A stretch of DNA of 64,000 bases, from assembly GCF_009758175.1 (NCBI RefSeq), contig NZ_WRPM01000007.1:62001-126000 (forward strand), in the 5' to 3' direction. Source of the stretch: Nesterenkonia alkaliphila (GTDB lineage: Bacteria; Actinomycetota; Actinomycetes; Actinomycetales; Micrococcaceae). Both the position numbers and the translations under genes were made by a program. The stretch's first letter is position 1, and each line of letters begins with the position of its first letter. The notes under the pieces are model-generated. The model worked only from the letters and a program-made list of their open reading frames with translations, made no database searches and was not told the origin of the DNA. Shown here one piece after another: positions 45,562-54,563 of the stretch.

Positions 45562-45937
45562 TGACGGGGTAGACCCCGTTCTCGTCGTGGACCTCGCGGC
45601 CGGTGACCGGGGGGTTGAACACGCAGATCATCCGGCACTCCTCCTCGATCTCCAGGCGATGCTTCTCGTGACCGTCCAGCAGGTAGAGGAACCCGTCAGT
45701 GATCTGGTGCTTCTCACCGGTCTCCAGGTTGGTCAGGGTGCCTTTGCCGCCTACGCAGTACACGGCCTCCACATGGTTGGCGTACCAGAACTCGGAGGTC
45801 TGCCCGGCGTAGAGGGTGGTCTCGTGCAGGGAGAAGCCAACCTTCTCCTTGGCCAGGATCATCCGGCGTGAGCGCCAGTGGCCGTCCTTGACGTCGCGGT
45901 CGGTACCGTTGAGGTCATCGATGTGCAGGGTGTACAT
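45539..45937 (-). CDS. ectC: L-ectoine synthase
   Basis: The 132-residue cupin closes N-gamma-acetyl-diaminobutyrate to ectoine. Conserved stretches are [20 protein letters not shown] and [17 protein letters not shown], and the acidic tail IIEDDDA is typical. It is the last of ectA-ectB-ectC. The 126-base gap from ectB contains a hairpin (46027-46047). Confidence 0.95.
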   Translation of the reverse strand: MYTLHIDDLNGTDRDVKDGHWRSRRMILAKEKVGFSLHETTLYAGQTSEFWYANHVEAVYCVGGKGTLTNLETGEKHQITDGFLYLLDGHEKHRLEIEEECRMICVFNPPVTGREVHDENGVYPVIIEDDDA

Positions 45938-46026
45938 AGAAGCTCGCTTTCCTGAGTTCAGTCAGAGTATGCGCGACCACAGTCCGCATTGTTGACAATC
46001 CTACGCCCTCGTGAGGGGTTCCGAGA

Positions 46027-46047
46027 GGCGGGCGGGCTCTGCCCGCC
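46027..46047 (-). promoter_or_regulatory. Hairpin between ectB and ectC
   Basis: GGCGGGC and GCCCGCC form a perfect 7-bp stem with a 7-base loop in the ectB-ectC gap. It could adjust the amount of ectC transcript relative to ectAB or stabilise mRNA ends. No T run follows. Confidence 0.35.
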
Positions 46048-46063
46048 GCCGGGATCAGCACTG

Positions 46064-47350
46064 TCAGTGAGGTGGGCGCAGGCGGCTGGGCTCACCGAGC
46101 TGCCCGGTGGCTGCCAGTACCGCTTCCTCCAAGATGCCCAGGCCCTTCAGCAGGTCCTGATCCGGGATGTTCAGCGGCGGCATGAGCTTGACCACCTCGT
46201 CCTGCGGGCCGGAGGTCTCCACCAGTAGGTTGCGCTTATAGGCCTCAGCGGCGACCTTGCCCGCAGTGTCCGGCTCGGGGAAGGCGATTCCGGAGAGGAA
46301 CCCGCGCCCCTTCACATAGGAGCCCTTCACATGCTCGGTGACCTTCTCCATACCGGAATGCAGGGCCTCGATCTTGCCTGCCAGCTCCTTCTGGAAGCTG
46401 TCATCGGACCAGAACAGCTCCAGGGCCCGGGCGGCGGTGACAAAGCCGAGGTTGTTGCCGCGGAAGGTGCCGTTGTGCTCCCCGGGCTCCCAGACGTCCA
46501 GCTCGGGCTTGAACAGGGTCAGCGCCATGGCCAGACCGTAGCCGGAGATGGACTTGGAGACGCAGACGATGTCTGGGGTGATCCCGGCCGGCTCGAAGCT
46601 GAAGAAGGTGCCGGTGCGGCCGCAGCCTGCCTGGACGTCGTCGACGATCAGCAGGATCTTGTGCCGGCGCAGCAGGTTGTGCAGCTCCTTGAGCCACTCC
46701 ATGCGGGCGGCGTTGAGCCCGCCCTCTCCCTGTACGGTCTCCACGATCACGGCGGCGGGCTTGTCCACACCGGAGCCGGAGTCCTCCAGGACCTTCTCCA
46801 ACCAGATGAAGTCGGGCAGATCACCGTCGAAGTAGTCGTCGTAGGGGATCTTGGAGGAGTTGGTCAGCGGGATGCCCGCACCCTTGCGCTTCATCGAGTT
46901 GCCGGTGACCGAGAGTGCACCCAGGGTCATGCCGTGGAAGGCGTTGGTGAAGGACAGGATGTGCTGGCGGCCGGTGACTTTGCGGGCCAGCTTCAGTGCG
47001 GCCTCCACAGTGTTGGTGCCGGTGGGGCCGGGGAACATCACCTTGTAGTCCAGGTTGCGCGGCTCCAGGATGATCCGCTCGAAAGTCTCCAGGAACCGCC
47101 GCTTGGCCGGGGTCTTCATATCCATGGAGTGGGTCACGCCGGAGTTGGCCACGTACTCGACCACCAGGTCACGCAGTTCGGGATGGTTGTGCCCGTAATT
47201 CAGCGCACCTGCTCCGGAGAAGAAGTCCAGGTACCGGGAGCCGTCCTCGGTGTACTGGTAAGGGCCTTCGGCGCGCTCGAATACTGCCGGCCAGTTCATG
47301 CAGTAGCTGCGTACCTGGGACTCGCGGGTCTCAAAAATGTCAGTAGCCAT
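46064..47350 (-). CDS. ectB: Diaminobutyrate--2-oxoglutarate aminotransferase
   Basis: The 428-residue class III aminotransferase converts aspartate-semialdehyde to 2,4-diaminobutyrate. The N terminus [22 protein letters not shown] and the PLP lysine region [11 protein letters not shown] near residue 265 are typical EctB. It is second in the ectoine operon, 63 bases after ectA. Confidence 0.95.
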   Translation of the reverse strand: MATDIFETRESQVRSYCMNWPAVFERAEGPYQYTEDGSRYLDFFSGAGALNYGHNHPELRDLVVEYVANSGVTHSMDMKTPAKRRFLETFERIILEPRNLDYKVMFPGPTGTNTVEAALKLARKVTGRQHILSFTNAFHGMTLGALSVTGNSMKRKGAGIPLTNSSKIPYDDYFDGDLPDFIWLEKVLEDSGSGVDKPAAVIVETVQGEGGLNAARMEWLKELHNLLRRHKILLIVDDVQAGCGRTGTFFSFEPAGITPDIVCVSKSISGYGLAMALTLFKPELDVWEPGEHNGTFRGNNLGFVTAARALELFWSDDSFQKELAGKIEALHSGMEKVTEHVKGSYVKGRGFLSGIAFPEPDTAGKVAAEAYKRNLLVETSGPQDEVVKLMPPLNIPDQDLLKGLGILEEAVLAATGQLGEPSRLRPPH

Positions 47351-47413
47351 GGGGGTTTCTTATCCTTGCGATTGCTTGGGGTGAACAGTTGGGTATGGGA
47401 CAGGGCTGGGGGA

Positions 47414-47923
47414 TCAGGCGCTCTGACGGGCCAGCGGCTCCACCACGTAGAGGTCCTCGGCCGCGTGGGCCTCGCCGGACTCTTCAGCGGAGGGGAACAG
47501 GTCTGCACTGAAGAGCGGCCGGCGCGCGATCTCGGTGCCGTGCTTCCGCGCCAGGGCTGTGAACAGTGCGATCGAGGCGGCGTTATCCTCAGTGATGGTG
47601 GTCTCCAGGCGGGCGGCGCCGGCGCGCTCCACCAGCTCGAAGAGCATCTTCTTGGCCAGCCCGCGGCCGCGGAAGTTCGCATCCACCGCCACCTGCCAGA
47701 TGAAGAGCGTTTCCGGATCGCTTGGTTTGAGGTAGCCGGAGATGAACCCGGCCGGCTCAGCCTCCACCTCGGCGATCACACTGGTGGCGGCGAAGTCCCG
47801 CGCCCAGAGCAGATACGCATAGGGGGTGTTGGTGTCCAGCACCCCGGTCCCCTTGGCGATCCGCCAGAGGTCAGCACCGTCGGCCACTGTGGGCGCACGC
47901 AGAATGATCAGTTCCTCAGTCAT
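47414..47923 (-). CDS. ectA: Diaminobutyrate acetyltransferase
   Basis: The 169-residue GNAT enzyme acetylates 2,4-diaminobutyrate. The acetyl-CoA loop is QVAVDANFRGRGLAKKML near residue 82. The ATG at 47923 is chosen because GGAGAGAG lies just upstream; an ATG at 47947 would add eight atypical residues. The 139-base gap to the divergent permease carries the operon promoter, including GCAAGCT/AGCTTGC dyads (47938-47981), but no confident boxes. Confidence 0.93.
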   Translation of the reverse strand: MTEELIILRAPTVADGADLWRIAKGTGVLDTNTPYAYLLWARDFAATSVIAEVEAEPAGFISGYLKPSDPETLFIWQVAVDANFRGRGLAKKMLFELVERAGAARLETTITEDNAASIALFTALARKHGTEIARRPLFSADLFPSAEESGEAHAAEDLYVVEPLARQSA

Positions 47924-48062
47924 CTCTCTCCACACTAGCAAGCTCAAGCTCCCGGCACCCCGGGGGTTGCCTTAAGCTTGCCTGAGGCGGACCGGCCAGG
48001 TATAGGGGGCACCGGGTCCGGGTTGCCGGAATCGGGCCCGGATGCCGATAAGGTACTTGTCC

Positions 48063-49445
48063 ATGACATCACGCATCCTGCCCGGCTTCGGCTGGCGCCT
48101 GCACGGAGACGGCAAGACCATCCGACCCGGCGCTGTGGTCGCCCCCGATGAGCGACTGAGCTGGTTCCAGACCACCGGGGTGGGCATGCAGCATGTGGTG
48201 GCCATGTTCGGGGCGACCTTCCTAGTGCCGGTGATTACCGGTTTCCCGCCCTCGACCACCCTGCTGTTCTCCGGGATCGGCACCCTGCTGTTCCTGATCA
48301 TCACCGCCGGGCGGGTACCCAGCTACCTGGGCTCATCCTTCGCCTTCCTCGCCCCGGTGGGCGCGGCCACCGCACAATATGGGATGTCCGGGGCGCTGGG
48401 CGGGATCTTCCTGGCCGGGCTGGCCCTGACCATCCTCGGCGTCGTCGTACACTTCGCCGGAGCGCGCTGGATCCAGCGGCTGATGCCCCCGGTGGTGACC
48501 GGCTCCATCGTCGCGCTGATCGGGCTGAACCTGGCCCCGGCGGCCTGGAACAACGTCAACGCCGCCCCAGCGACTGCCACGGTGACCATTGTGGCGATGC
48601 TGGTGGCCGGGGTGCTCTTCCGCGGCATGCTCGGCCGGCTCTCGATCCTGGTCGGTGTGGTGATCGGCTATGCCTTCGCGGCAGTCCGCGGTGAGGTGGA
48701 GTACTCCGAAATCGGCGAGGCCGGTTGGGTGGGTCTGCCCGAGTTCACGGCCCCGAGCTTCCACCTTGGGGTGGTCGCGCTGTTCATTCCGGTGGTGCTG
48801 GTGCTGGTGGCCGAGAACGTCGGGCATGTGAAATCGGTGGCCCTGATGACCAAGCGGGACCTGGACCCGGTGACCGGGCGGGCCCTGATCGCTGATGGGG
48901 CAGCCACTATGCTCGCCGGGGCCGGCGGAGGCTCCGGCACCACCACCTACGCGGAGAACATCGGGGTGATGGCCTCCTCGAAGGTCTATTCCACCGCCGC
49001 CTACTGGGTGGCCGGGCTCTTCGCGATCCTGCTGGCACTGCTGCCGAAGTTCGGCGCCCTGGTCAACACCGTCCCCGAAGGCGTGCTGGGCGGGGCCGGC
49101 ACCGTGCTCTACGGGATGATCGGCATCCTCGGGGTGCGTATCTGGGTGCAGAACTCGGTGGACTTCTCCAACCCGGTCAACCTCGCAGTGGCCGGGGTGC
49201 CGCTGATCATCGCGATCGCGGACTACACCATGGTTTTCGGCCAGATCATCTTCACCGGTATCGCCATCGGCAGCTTCGCCGCACTGGCCATCCACCATGG
49301 GATGAGCGCGATCGCCCGCTGGCGCGGTACCGACGCCGGCTATGCGGACACTGACCCCGAGTCCATCGCCACCCCGATCAACCGCCGGGATATCGACCAC
49401 CTGGAATCAGGCGGCAGCCTCGACGACGACCTCTCCGGCAGATAG
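48063..49445 (+). CDS. NCS2 nucleobase:cation symporter (uracil/xanthine permease)
   Basis: The 460-residue, ~14-helix transporter has the NCS2 motifs QHVVAMFGATFLVP near residue 43, the substrate-binding helix region AENVGHVKS near 252, and AGAGGGSGTTTYAENIGVM near 285. It imports uracil or a purine with H+ or Na+. The ATG at 48063 is supported by TAAGGT at 48049-48054, 8 nt upstream (leaderless-like). An in-frame ATG at 48042 is an alternative. It is divergent from ectA. Confidence 0.9.
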   Translation: MTSRILPGFGWRLHGDGKTIRPGAVVAPDERLSWFQTTGVGMQHVVAMFGATFLVPVITGFPPSTTLLFSGIGTLLFLIITAGRVPSYLGSSFAFLAPVGAATAQYGMSGALGGIFLAGLALTILGVVVHFAGARWIQRLMPPVVTGSIVALIGLNLAPAAWNNVNAAPATATVTIVAMLVAGVLFRGMLGRLSILVGVVIGYAFAAVRGEVEYSEIGEAGWVGLPEFTAPSFHLGVVALFIPVVLVLVAENVGHVKSVALMTKRDLDPVTGRALIADGAATMLAGAGGGSGTTTYAENIGVMASSKVYSTAAYWVAGLFAILLALLPKFGALVNTVPEGVLGGAGTVLYGMIGILGVRIWVQNSVDFSNPVNLAVAGVPLIIAIADYTMVFGQIIFTGIAIGSFAALAIHHGMSAIARWRGTDAGYADTDPESIATPINRRDIDHLESGGSLDDDLSGR

Positions 49446-49457
49446 TCCCGCAGCGGG

Positions 49458-50597
49458 TCAGTGCCCGGCGTGTGCCACCGGCGAGCCGCCGTGCAGCACC
49501 GCGGTGACTTCCAAACCCGCGGAGAGTACGACGACGTCTGCCCGCGCCCCTGCCCCCAGGTGGCCAATGCTGGGCTCACCCAGCATTCGGGCCGGGTTCA
49601 GCGTGACTGCCGCCAGCGCCTGCTCCAGGGGGACCCCGGCCTGCTGCACGGCGTGCTGCACGGCATGCTGGAGGGTCAGCGTGGAGCCGGCCACCGGGCC
49701 CAGGGTGCCATCCTCTTCAAGGATCCGGGCGGTTCCGCCGCTGACCTGCACCTCCAGCTGGCCCAACCGGTAGTGTCCGTCCCCGGCGCCAGCGGCCGCC
49801 ATCGCATCAGAGACTAAGAGCGCCCGCCCCGGAGCCTGGGTGAAGGTGCTGCGCAGCACCGCCGGGTGCAGGTGCACCCCATCTGCTATCAGCTCGAGGA
49901 ACGCTTCTGGGTGCTCAAGAAGTGCAGGAACCGGACCGGGCGCCCGGTGATCGAAGCGGCGCATCGCGTTGAACAGATGGGTCGCCGCAGCTGCTCCGGC
50001 CTGCAGAGCCTGCCGAGTCTGCTCATAACTGGCGGCGGTGTGGCCCAGGGCAGCCACCGCCCCGGCGGCCCGGAGTTTGCCTACGGCCTCGATCCCACCC
50101 GGCAGCTCCGGGGCCAAGGTGACCATCCTGAGGGTTCCGGTCTGCAGAAGGAAGGCCAGGTCCTCGGTCTTCGGGCTCTGCAGCAGCTGTGGATCATGGG
50201 CCCCGTGATACTCCCGGCTCAGCCAGGGGCCCTCCAGGTGGATGCCGGCCAGCTCCCCGGAATCCGTCAGCGGGCGCAGCTGCTCAATCTGGGCGCCAAG
50301 GGCAGCCACGGTATCGGTGACCAGGGAAGCCAGCAGCGTCGTCGTTCCATGTGCCCGATGCGTGGCGATAGCGGTGCGCGCCGCCTCAGGGCCCGCCGAG
50401 AAGTTGGCCCCACCGCCTCCGTGGCAGTGCACATCAATGAACCCGGGGCTCAGCAGCTGGTCATCAGCCAGCTGCAGGTCCGGAACCTGCGGGGCTGGGC
50501 CTGCACCGGACTGGGTGATCAGCTCACCCGCAGTCCGCAGCCAGTACGGTCCGATGCTCCCGTCGGGTCTCAGTGCCCGTTGCGCAGCGATCAGCAT
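49458..50597 (-). CDS. nagA: N-acetylglucosamine-6-phosphate deacetylase
   Basis: The 379-residue amidohydrolase has the metal-binding DVHCHGGGGANFS near residue 56, the catalytic glutamate in HLEGPWLS near 122, GHTAAS near 186, THLFNAM near 208, and ALLVSDAMAAAG near 267. It yields glucosamine-6-phosphate for glycolysis or cell-wall recycling. No nagB or PTS gene is adjacent. It is convergent with the NCS2 permease (12-base gap). Confidence 0.9.
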   Translation of the reverse strand: MLIAAQRALRPDGSIGPYWLRTAGELITQSGAGPAPQVPDLQLADDQLLSPGFIDVHCHGGGGANFSAGPEAARTAIATHRAHGTTTLLASLVTDTVAALGAQIEQLRPLTDSGELAGIHLEGPWLSREYHGAHDPQLLQSPKTEDLAFLLQTGTLRMVTLAPELPGGIEAVGKLRAAGAVAALGHTAASYEQTRQALQAGAAAATHLFNAMRRFDHRAPGPVPALLEHPEAFLELIADGVHLHPAVLRSTFTQAPGRALLVSDAMAAAGAGDGHYRLGQLEVQVSGGTARILEEDGTLGPVAGSTLTLQHAVQHAVQQAGVPLEQALAAVTLNPARMLGEPSIGHLGAGARADVVVLSAGLEVTAVLHGGSPVAHAGH

Positions 50598-50759
50598 GTT
50601 TCTGAGCTTACCGAGGCTCGGGCAGTTCTCAGCGCAGGGCTACCGGGCCTGAGTGCCCCGTAACGAATCCCTGGGAGTTCCCCGGAAGCCTGGTGACATG
50701 GGGTCCTGTCCTCGGTAGTGTCAGATACGGAAGGTTTCCCAACCAGAAAGGAGTTCCCC

Positions 50760-50981
50760 ATGGGACTCGGAGAAAAGTTTGACGCTGCCAAGGACAAGGT
50801 CAGCGGTTCAACCAAGGAGACCGCAGGCAAGGCCACCGGCGATTCTCAGCTGGAGGGCGAGGGCAAGGCCGATAAGACCCAGGGCAAGTTCAAAGACGCT
50901 AAGGAGTCTGTCAAGGACGCGGCCTCCGACGCCAAGGACCAAATCAAGGGCTTCACCGGAAATAAGGACGACGGGCGGTAG
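50760..50981 (+). CDS. CsbD family stress protein
   Basis: The 73-residue acidic, Lys-rich protein (MGLGEKFDAAKDKVSGSTKE...) contains the CsbD-type repeated GxxK/KDxxKE pattern and no tryptophan or cysteine. CsbD proteins are general stress proteins of unknown function. AAAGGAG precedes the ATG at 50760. A perfect 14-bp terminator hairpin follows at 50998-51038. Confidence 0.88.
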   Translation: MGLGEKFDAAKDKVSGSTKETAGKATGDSQLEGEGKADKTQGKFKDAKESVKDAASDAKDQIKGFTGNKDDGR

Positions 50982-50997
50982 CAGCTGCCTCACGTAC

Positions 50998-51038
50998 TGA
51001 TGCCGGGTGCATTCCGCTATTGGGTGCACCCGGCATCA
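50998..51038. terminator. Strong hairpin terminator after the CsbD gene
   Basis: TGATGCCGGGTGCA and TGCACCCGGCATCA form a perfect 14-bp stem with a 13-base loop, 16 bases after the CsbD stop and before the convergent amidase gene, so it may serve both strands. Confidence 0.8.
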
Positions 51039-51091
51039 GTGCGTTAATCGGGGGAACAAAACCGGTGCCGGCTGCCCCGCGCCAGCCCGAA

Positions 51092-52567
51092 TCAGCCGCG
51101 CAGCATAGTGGCGGCCAAGGCCAGCAGCTGCTCCTCGGTGCCAGGCTTGCCGATCAGCTGCACCGACCAGCTCAACCCGTCCTGCGAGGTGTGAACCGGC
51201 ACATTGAGCGCCGGCAGGCCAAGCACATTGACCACTGAGCTGTACGGGGTGAAGCGGCACTGTTCGATGTAGTTCTGTTCCGGATCCAAGCCGGCGAACC
51301 AACCGATCTCCGGCGGCGCAGTGGCCAGCATAGGAGTCAGCAGCATATCCCAAGGGCCAAAGATCGCCAGCGCATGGTCTGAGAAGTCCTGAAGCGAGGC
51401 GATCGCTCCCGCAGTCTGCTCCGGCGGCCGGGAGCGGGCCAGCTCCACAAAGTACTGGGTCAGTGGCTCCATCTGCTCGAGCTGATGCTCGGCGAACTCC
51501 AGCTCACCCAGCCGCGCAGTCCAGAGTGCCTGGAAATCCTGGTGGTAGTTCTGCACCCAGAACCGTTCCGGACCGGTGCAGTCCACCGAGCCCTGGATAT
51601 GGTGGCCTGCCCTCGCCAGAGCGGAGATCCCCTTCTCCACGGCCAGCAGCGCGTCCTCGGCCAGCACAATGTCCAGATCAGGGGAGAAGGGCGACTCCGT
51701 GGTCACCCCCACACTCAGCGGCTCGGTGCTTGAAGCCAGGGCCCGATGCACCGTCTGCTGGGCGCTGCCACTGCGCTCGCCCCGCTGACCAGCCATTACG
51801 TCAAAGAGCAGGGCGGCATCCTCGGCGGTACTGGCGATGGGGCCGGAGGTGAGCAGATTGCGTACTGAGGGGGCGGCGTCGTCGTCCGGGATCCGTCCCC
51901 GCCCGGGTTTCAGGCCTACCAGTCCGCAGGCCGCAGCAGGGATCCGCACCGAACCTCCGCCGTCATTGCCCGGGGCGAAGGGCAAGATCCCCGCGGCCAC
52001 GGCAGTGGCACTGCCCCCGGTGGAGCCGCCTGAGGTCCGGCTGAGATCCAGGGGATTGCGAGCCGGTTCGCCCAGCTGATTCTCCGAATAACAGGGCAGG
52101 CCGAACTCCGGGACCTGGGTCTTGCCCACGCTGATCGCCCCGGACCGGTGCACTCTGCGGGCCAGCGGGGCATCCTTGGCCGGCAACACGGCCGGGGCGG
52201 AGCGAGTGCCGAAGGTCAGCGGGAGCCCGGCCACCGGCACCAGGTCCTTGAAGGCGGTGGGCAGACCGAGCAGGGGTGCGGCAGCTGTCAGCTGCTGAGG
52301 GGTGGCTGTCTTCGCCAAGACCTTCAGTGTGGCGTCCTGCTGTTCGGCCCGCGCCAGCGCAAACTCGGGGTCCAGGTTCAAGAAGGCGCCGAGTCCGGGC
52401 ATGGTGACCGCGGCGGTCAGCGCAGTGGTGGTCAGCTCCACGCAGGAGACCTCCCCGCGGAGCACCGAGTCTCGCCACTGGGTGGCGGTGGCTGCTCGGA
52501 AGTCAGCCATGGTCAGGTCAGTGGTGTGTTCGGGCTTGGGCTCCGGTGCCGGAGAGACCTGATCCAT
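51092..52567 (-). CDS. Amidase (amidase-signature family)
   Basis: The 491-residue enzyme has the Ser-cisSer-Lys triad: Lys in PTAFKDLVPV near residue 92, and SRTSGGSTGGSATAVAAG near 175, ending with NDGGGSVRIPAA near 202. The fold equals that of GatA, but gatB and gatC are absent, so a general amidase acting on small amides is more likely. The C-terminal half is typical. The ATG at 52567 opens with an extra 18 polar residues. Confidence 0.87.
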   Translation of the reverse strand: MDQVSPAPEPKPEHTTDLTMADFRAATATQWRDSVLRGEVSCVELTTTALTAAVTMPGLGAFLNLDPEFALARAEQQDATLKVLAKTATPQQLTAAAPLLGLPTAFKDLVPVAGLPLTFGTRSAPAVLPAKDAPLARRVHRSGAISVGKTQVPEFGLPCYSENQLGEPARNPLDLSRTSGGSTGGSATAVAAGILPFAPGNDGGGSVRIPAAACGLVGLKPGRGRIPDDDAAPSVRNLLTSGPIASTAEDAALLFDVMAGQRGERSGSAQQTVHRALASSTEPLSVGVTTESPFSPDLDIVLAEDALLAVEKGISALARAGHHIQGSVDCTGPERFWVQNYHQDFQALWTARLGELEFAEHQLEQMEPLTQYFVELARSRPPEQTAGAIASLQDFSDHALAIFGPWDMLLTPMLATAPPEIGWFAGLDPEQNYIEQCRFTPYSSVVNVLGLPALNVPVHTSQDGLSWSVQLIGKPGTEEQLLALAATMLRG

Positions 52568-52703
52568 AAGGTCACTCTATGGAATATTCCCGGCGCTCGC
52601 AGACCGTGGCCGCCAACGGGCGATAATGTGGCAGGAGAGCAGGCCTGGGCCATGCCCGGGGCCCGGCTAAGTACCATGTGATGAGATGGGAAGGGAGCGA
52701 ATG

Positions 52704-53030
52704 ATGGCGGATTTCGAGGCAGTCCCTGCAGCCCAGGTGCCTGAGGGTGCAGCCGTGCTGGATGTGCGCGAGGCCTATGAGTTTGAGGTGGGCCATGCTC
52801 CCGGTGCAGTGCATATTCCGGTGGACGATATCCCTTCCCGGTTCGAGGAGCTGGACCCGGATGAGGACTACCACGTGATCTGCCGTACCGGCGGGCGCAG
52901 TGTGCAGATAGCTGGATGGCTCACCGCCCAGGGTTACTCCGCGCTTTTTGTGAGCGGCGGCTATGACGCTTGGATCACTGCGGGCAAGCCCCTGGTGTCG
53001 ATCACCGGTGAGGAGCCCCGGATCCTGTGA
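52704..53030 (+). CDS. Rhodanese-like sulfurtransferase
   Basis: The 108-residue single-domain rhodanese has VLDVREAYEFEVGHAPGAVHIP near residue 20 and the active-site loop ICRTGGRS with cysteine near residue 62. It transfers sulfane sulfur in the cytosol. AGGGAG lies 6-7 nt before the second of two adjacent ATG codons (52704). It overlaps pheA by GTGA, so both are co-translated, a link with no obvious metabolic logic. Confidence 0.88.
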   Translation: MADFEAVPAAQVPEGAAVLDVREAYEFEVGHAPGAVHIPVDDIPSRFEELDPDEDYHVICRTGGRSVQIAGWLTAQGYSALFVSGGYDAWITAGKPLVSITGEEPRIL

Positions 53031-53941
53031 AGTACGCCTATCTGGGCCCGGCCGGGACCTTCACCGAGGCGGCTCTGCTGAAAATGCCCGGTGGTGCCTC
53101 CGCTGAGCGGCTGCCTGCTGCCAGTGTGCTCTCTGCCCTGGCCATGGTGGAGAACGACGACGCCCACGCCGCCGTGGTGCCCATCGAGAACTCCGTAGAA
53201 GGTGGGGTCACCGCCACTTTGGATGCCGTTTCGGTGGCGCATCATCTGCATATCACCGCCGAGGCCCTGGTGCCGATCACGTTTGTGCTGGCTTCGGCCG
53301 AACCCATGGAGCTCGCCGAGATCCGTTCGGTAACCACCCACTCGCATGCCTGGGCGCAGGTGCGGAAATGGGCGCAGACCACAGTTCCGTATGCGGAGTA
53401 CCGGCCGGCCTCCTCCACGGCGGCCGGTGCACACGGACTGCGCAATGATCCGCCGGTGGCTGATGCCGCGATCTGCGCGCCTCTGGTGGCTGAGCAGCTT
53501 GGCCTGCATGTGGTTGACCGCCAGATTGAGGATGTGCCCGGGGCGGTCACCCGGTTCGTGCTGGCAGCCAAGCCCGGTCCAGTGCCTGAGCCGACCGGGG
53601 CGGATAAGACCACGGTGATGATTCCGCTGCCGGAGGACCATCCGGGTGGGCTGATGGAGATACTGGAGCACTTCGCCACCAATGGGGTGAATATGAGCCG
53701 GATCGAGTCCCGGCCCACGGGCTTTGGGATGGGGGACTACTATTTCTCCATCGATCTGGAGGGGCATATCGCTGAGGCGCGGATCGCTGATGCGCTGGCC
53801 GGGATCCACCGGATCTCGCCGAAGGTGCGGTTCCTGGGGTCGTATCCCCGGGCTGATGGCAAGCCGCAGCAGAAGGGCCCGGAGGTCTCCGAGGAGGCCT
53901 TCGCCGCCGCGGCGGCCTGGATAGAGTCGCTGCGCGGCTGA
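53027..53941 (+). CDS. pheA: Prephenate dehydratase
   Basis: The 304-residue enzyme makes phenylpyruvate for phenylalanine. It starts KYAYLGPAGTFTEAAL, has PIENSVEGGVTATLD near residue 47, and ends in an ACT regulatory domain with GVNMSRIESRP near 225, the Phe-sensing ESRP motif. The GTG start overlaps the rhodanese stop. A strong hairpin follows. Confidence 0.94.
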   Translation: MKYAYLGPAGTFTEAALLKMPGGASAERLPAASVLSALAMVENDDAHAAVVPIENSVEGGVTATLDAVSVAHHLHITAEALVPITFVLASAEPMELAEIRSVTTHSHAWAQVRKWAQTTVPYAEYRPASSTAAGAHGLRNDPPVADAAICAPLVAEQLGLHVVDRQIEDVPGAVTRFVLAAKPGPVPEPTGADKTTVMIPLPEDHPGGLMEILEHFATNGVNMSRIESRPTGFGMGDYYFSIDLEGHIAEARIADALAGIHRISPKVRFLGSYPRADGKPQQKGPEVSEEAFAAAAAWIESLRG

Positions 53942-53991
53942 GCCGGATTGAGCTGTCTGCGTTTTCTCGCGTGGTTGAGTCAGGGTCAAGC

Positions 53992-54031
53992 GGTTCTCTC
54001 CCCAGTCTGCGGAGGCAGTGGGGAGAGAACC
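53992..54031. terminator. Hairpin terminator after pheA
   Basis: GGTTCTCTCCCC and GGGGAGAGAACC form a perfect 12-bp stem around a 16-base loop that can itself pair (CTGC/GCAG). It stands between the convergent pheA and the small minus-strand gene at 54035 and may end both. Confidence 0.75.
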
Positions 54032-54034
54032 AAC

Positions 54035-54256
54035 TCAGAACTGGCGGGGCAGCAGCAGCCGCTGGGTGATGGCGGCTTCGCGCCTGCGTTCAGCTTCCTG
54101 GCGCTGCTGCTGGAGGGCGGCAGCGGACCGGGAGCCTTCCAGAGCCGGATGATCCCGCTCTGCTGAGGTTTCGGCCCAGGTGGCCAAGGCCGCGGAGACT
54201 ACCAGTGCTGCACGTTGCAGCAGAGTGTGTCTGCGGGTGGGTACGGCAGTAGACAT
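54035..54256 (-). CDS. Small hypothetical protein with hydrophobic N terminus
   Basis: The 73-residue frame starts MSTAVPTRRHTLLQRAALVV and continues with SAALATWAE, a short hydrophobic stretch after basic residues that could anchor or export it. The rest (about residues 35-70) is Gln/Arg/Glu-rich and probably helical. GAGGA precedes the ATG, and TTGACC (minus strand, 54295-54300) lies upstream. No family is recognised, and coding status rests on the ribosome site and composition. Confidence 0.5.
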   Translation of the reverse strand: MSTAVPTRRHTLLQRAALVVSAALATWAETSAERDHPALEGSRSAAALQQQRQEAERRREAAITQRLLLPRQF

Positions 54257-54452
54257 GACAATTCCTCGTGGTAAAAATGGGCATAGTTAACTAAGGTCAA
54301 ATATGCCGAAGGTGAGCATTAATAGCCCCGCGCAGAGAAATGATCGGATTCAGTGGTGGCTTAGATCAACCAGGGCAGATGGATATCTGGGCTGATTGGG
54401 GCGCGCGGTGCGAAGAGGATGAGCGGGAGTATCCCGGAAGAGCGGCTGAGTC

Positions 54453-54563
54453 TCAGCAGGCGCTCAGCGCAGAACCGAAGCCGAGGGGCTGCAGATCCGC
54501 TGGCGCGGTGCCATCAGAGAGCCGCAGCGCATAGGCCGGGTTCATCATCTCTGAGATTTTCAT
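54453..54563 (-). CDS. 36-residue peptide with strong ribosome site, unknown function
   Basis: A GAAAGGAGG site lies 7 nt before an ATG at 54563. The encoded peptide begins MKISEMMNPAYALRLSDG and ends PLGFGSALSAC, with a single C-terminal cysteine. It is short, lacks a classical signal peptide, and has a polar first half and a small-residue, Ser/Ala/Gly/Cys tail, reminiscent of a leader-core layout of ribosomal peptides. No modification enzyme is nearby. It is divergent from the sugar ABC operon. Confidence 0.5.
   Translation of the reverse strand: MKISEMMNPAYALRLSDGTAPADLQPLGFGSALSAC

Noticed and set aside
46331-47938. A 535-codon open frame on the plus strand
   Set aside because: It is antisense to ectB and ectA, which have clear family motifs; long antisense frames are common at this GC content.
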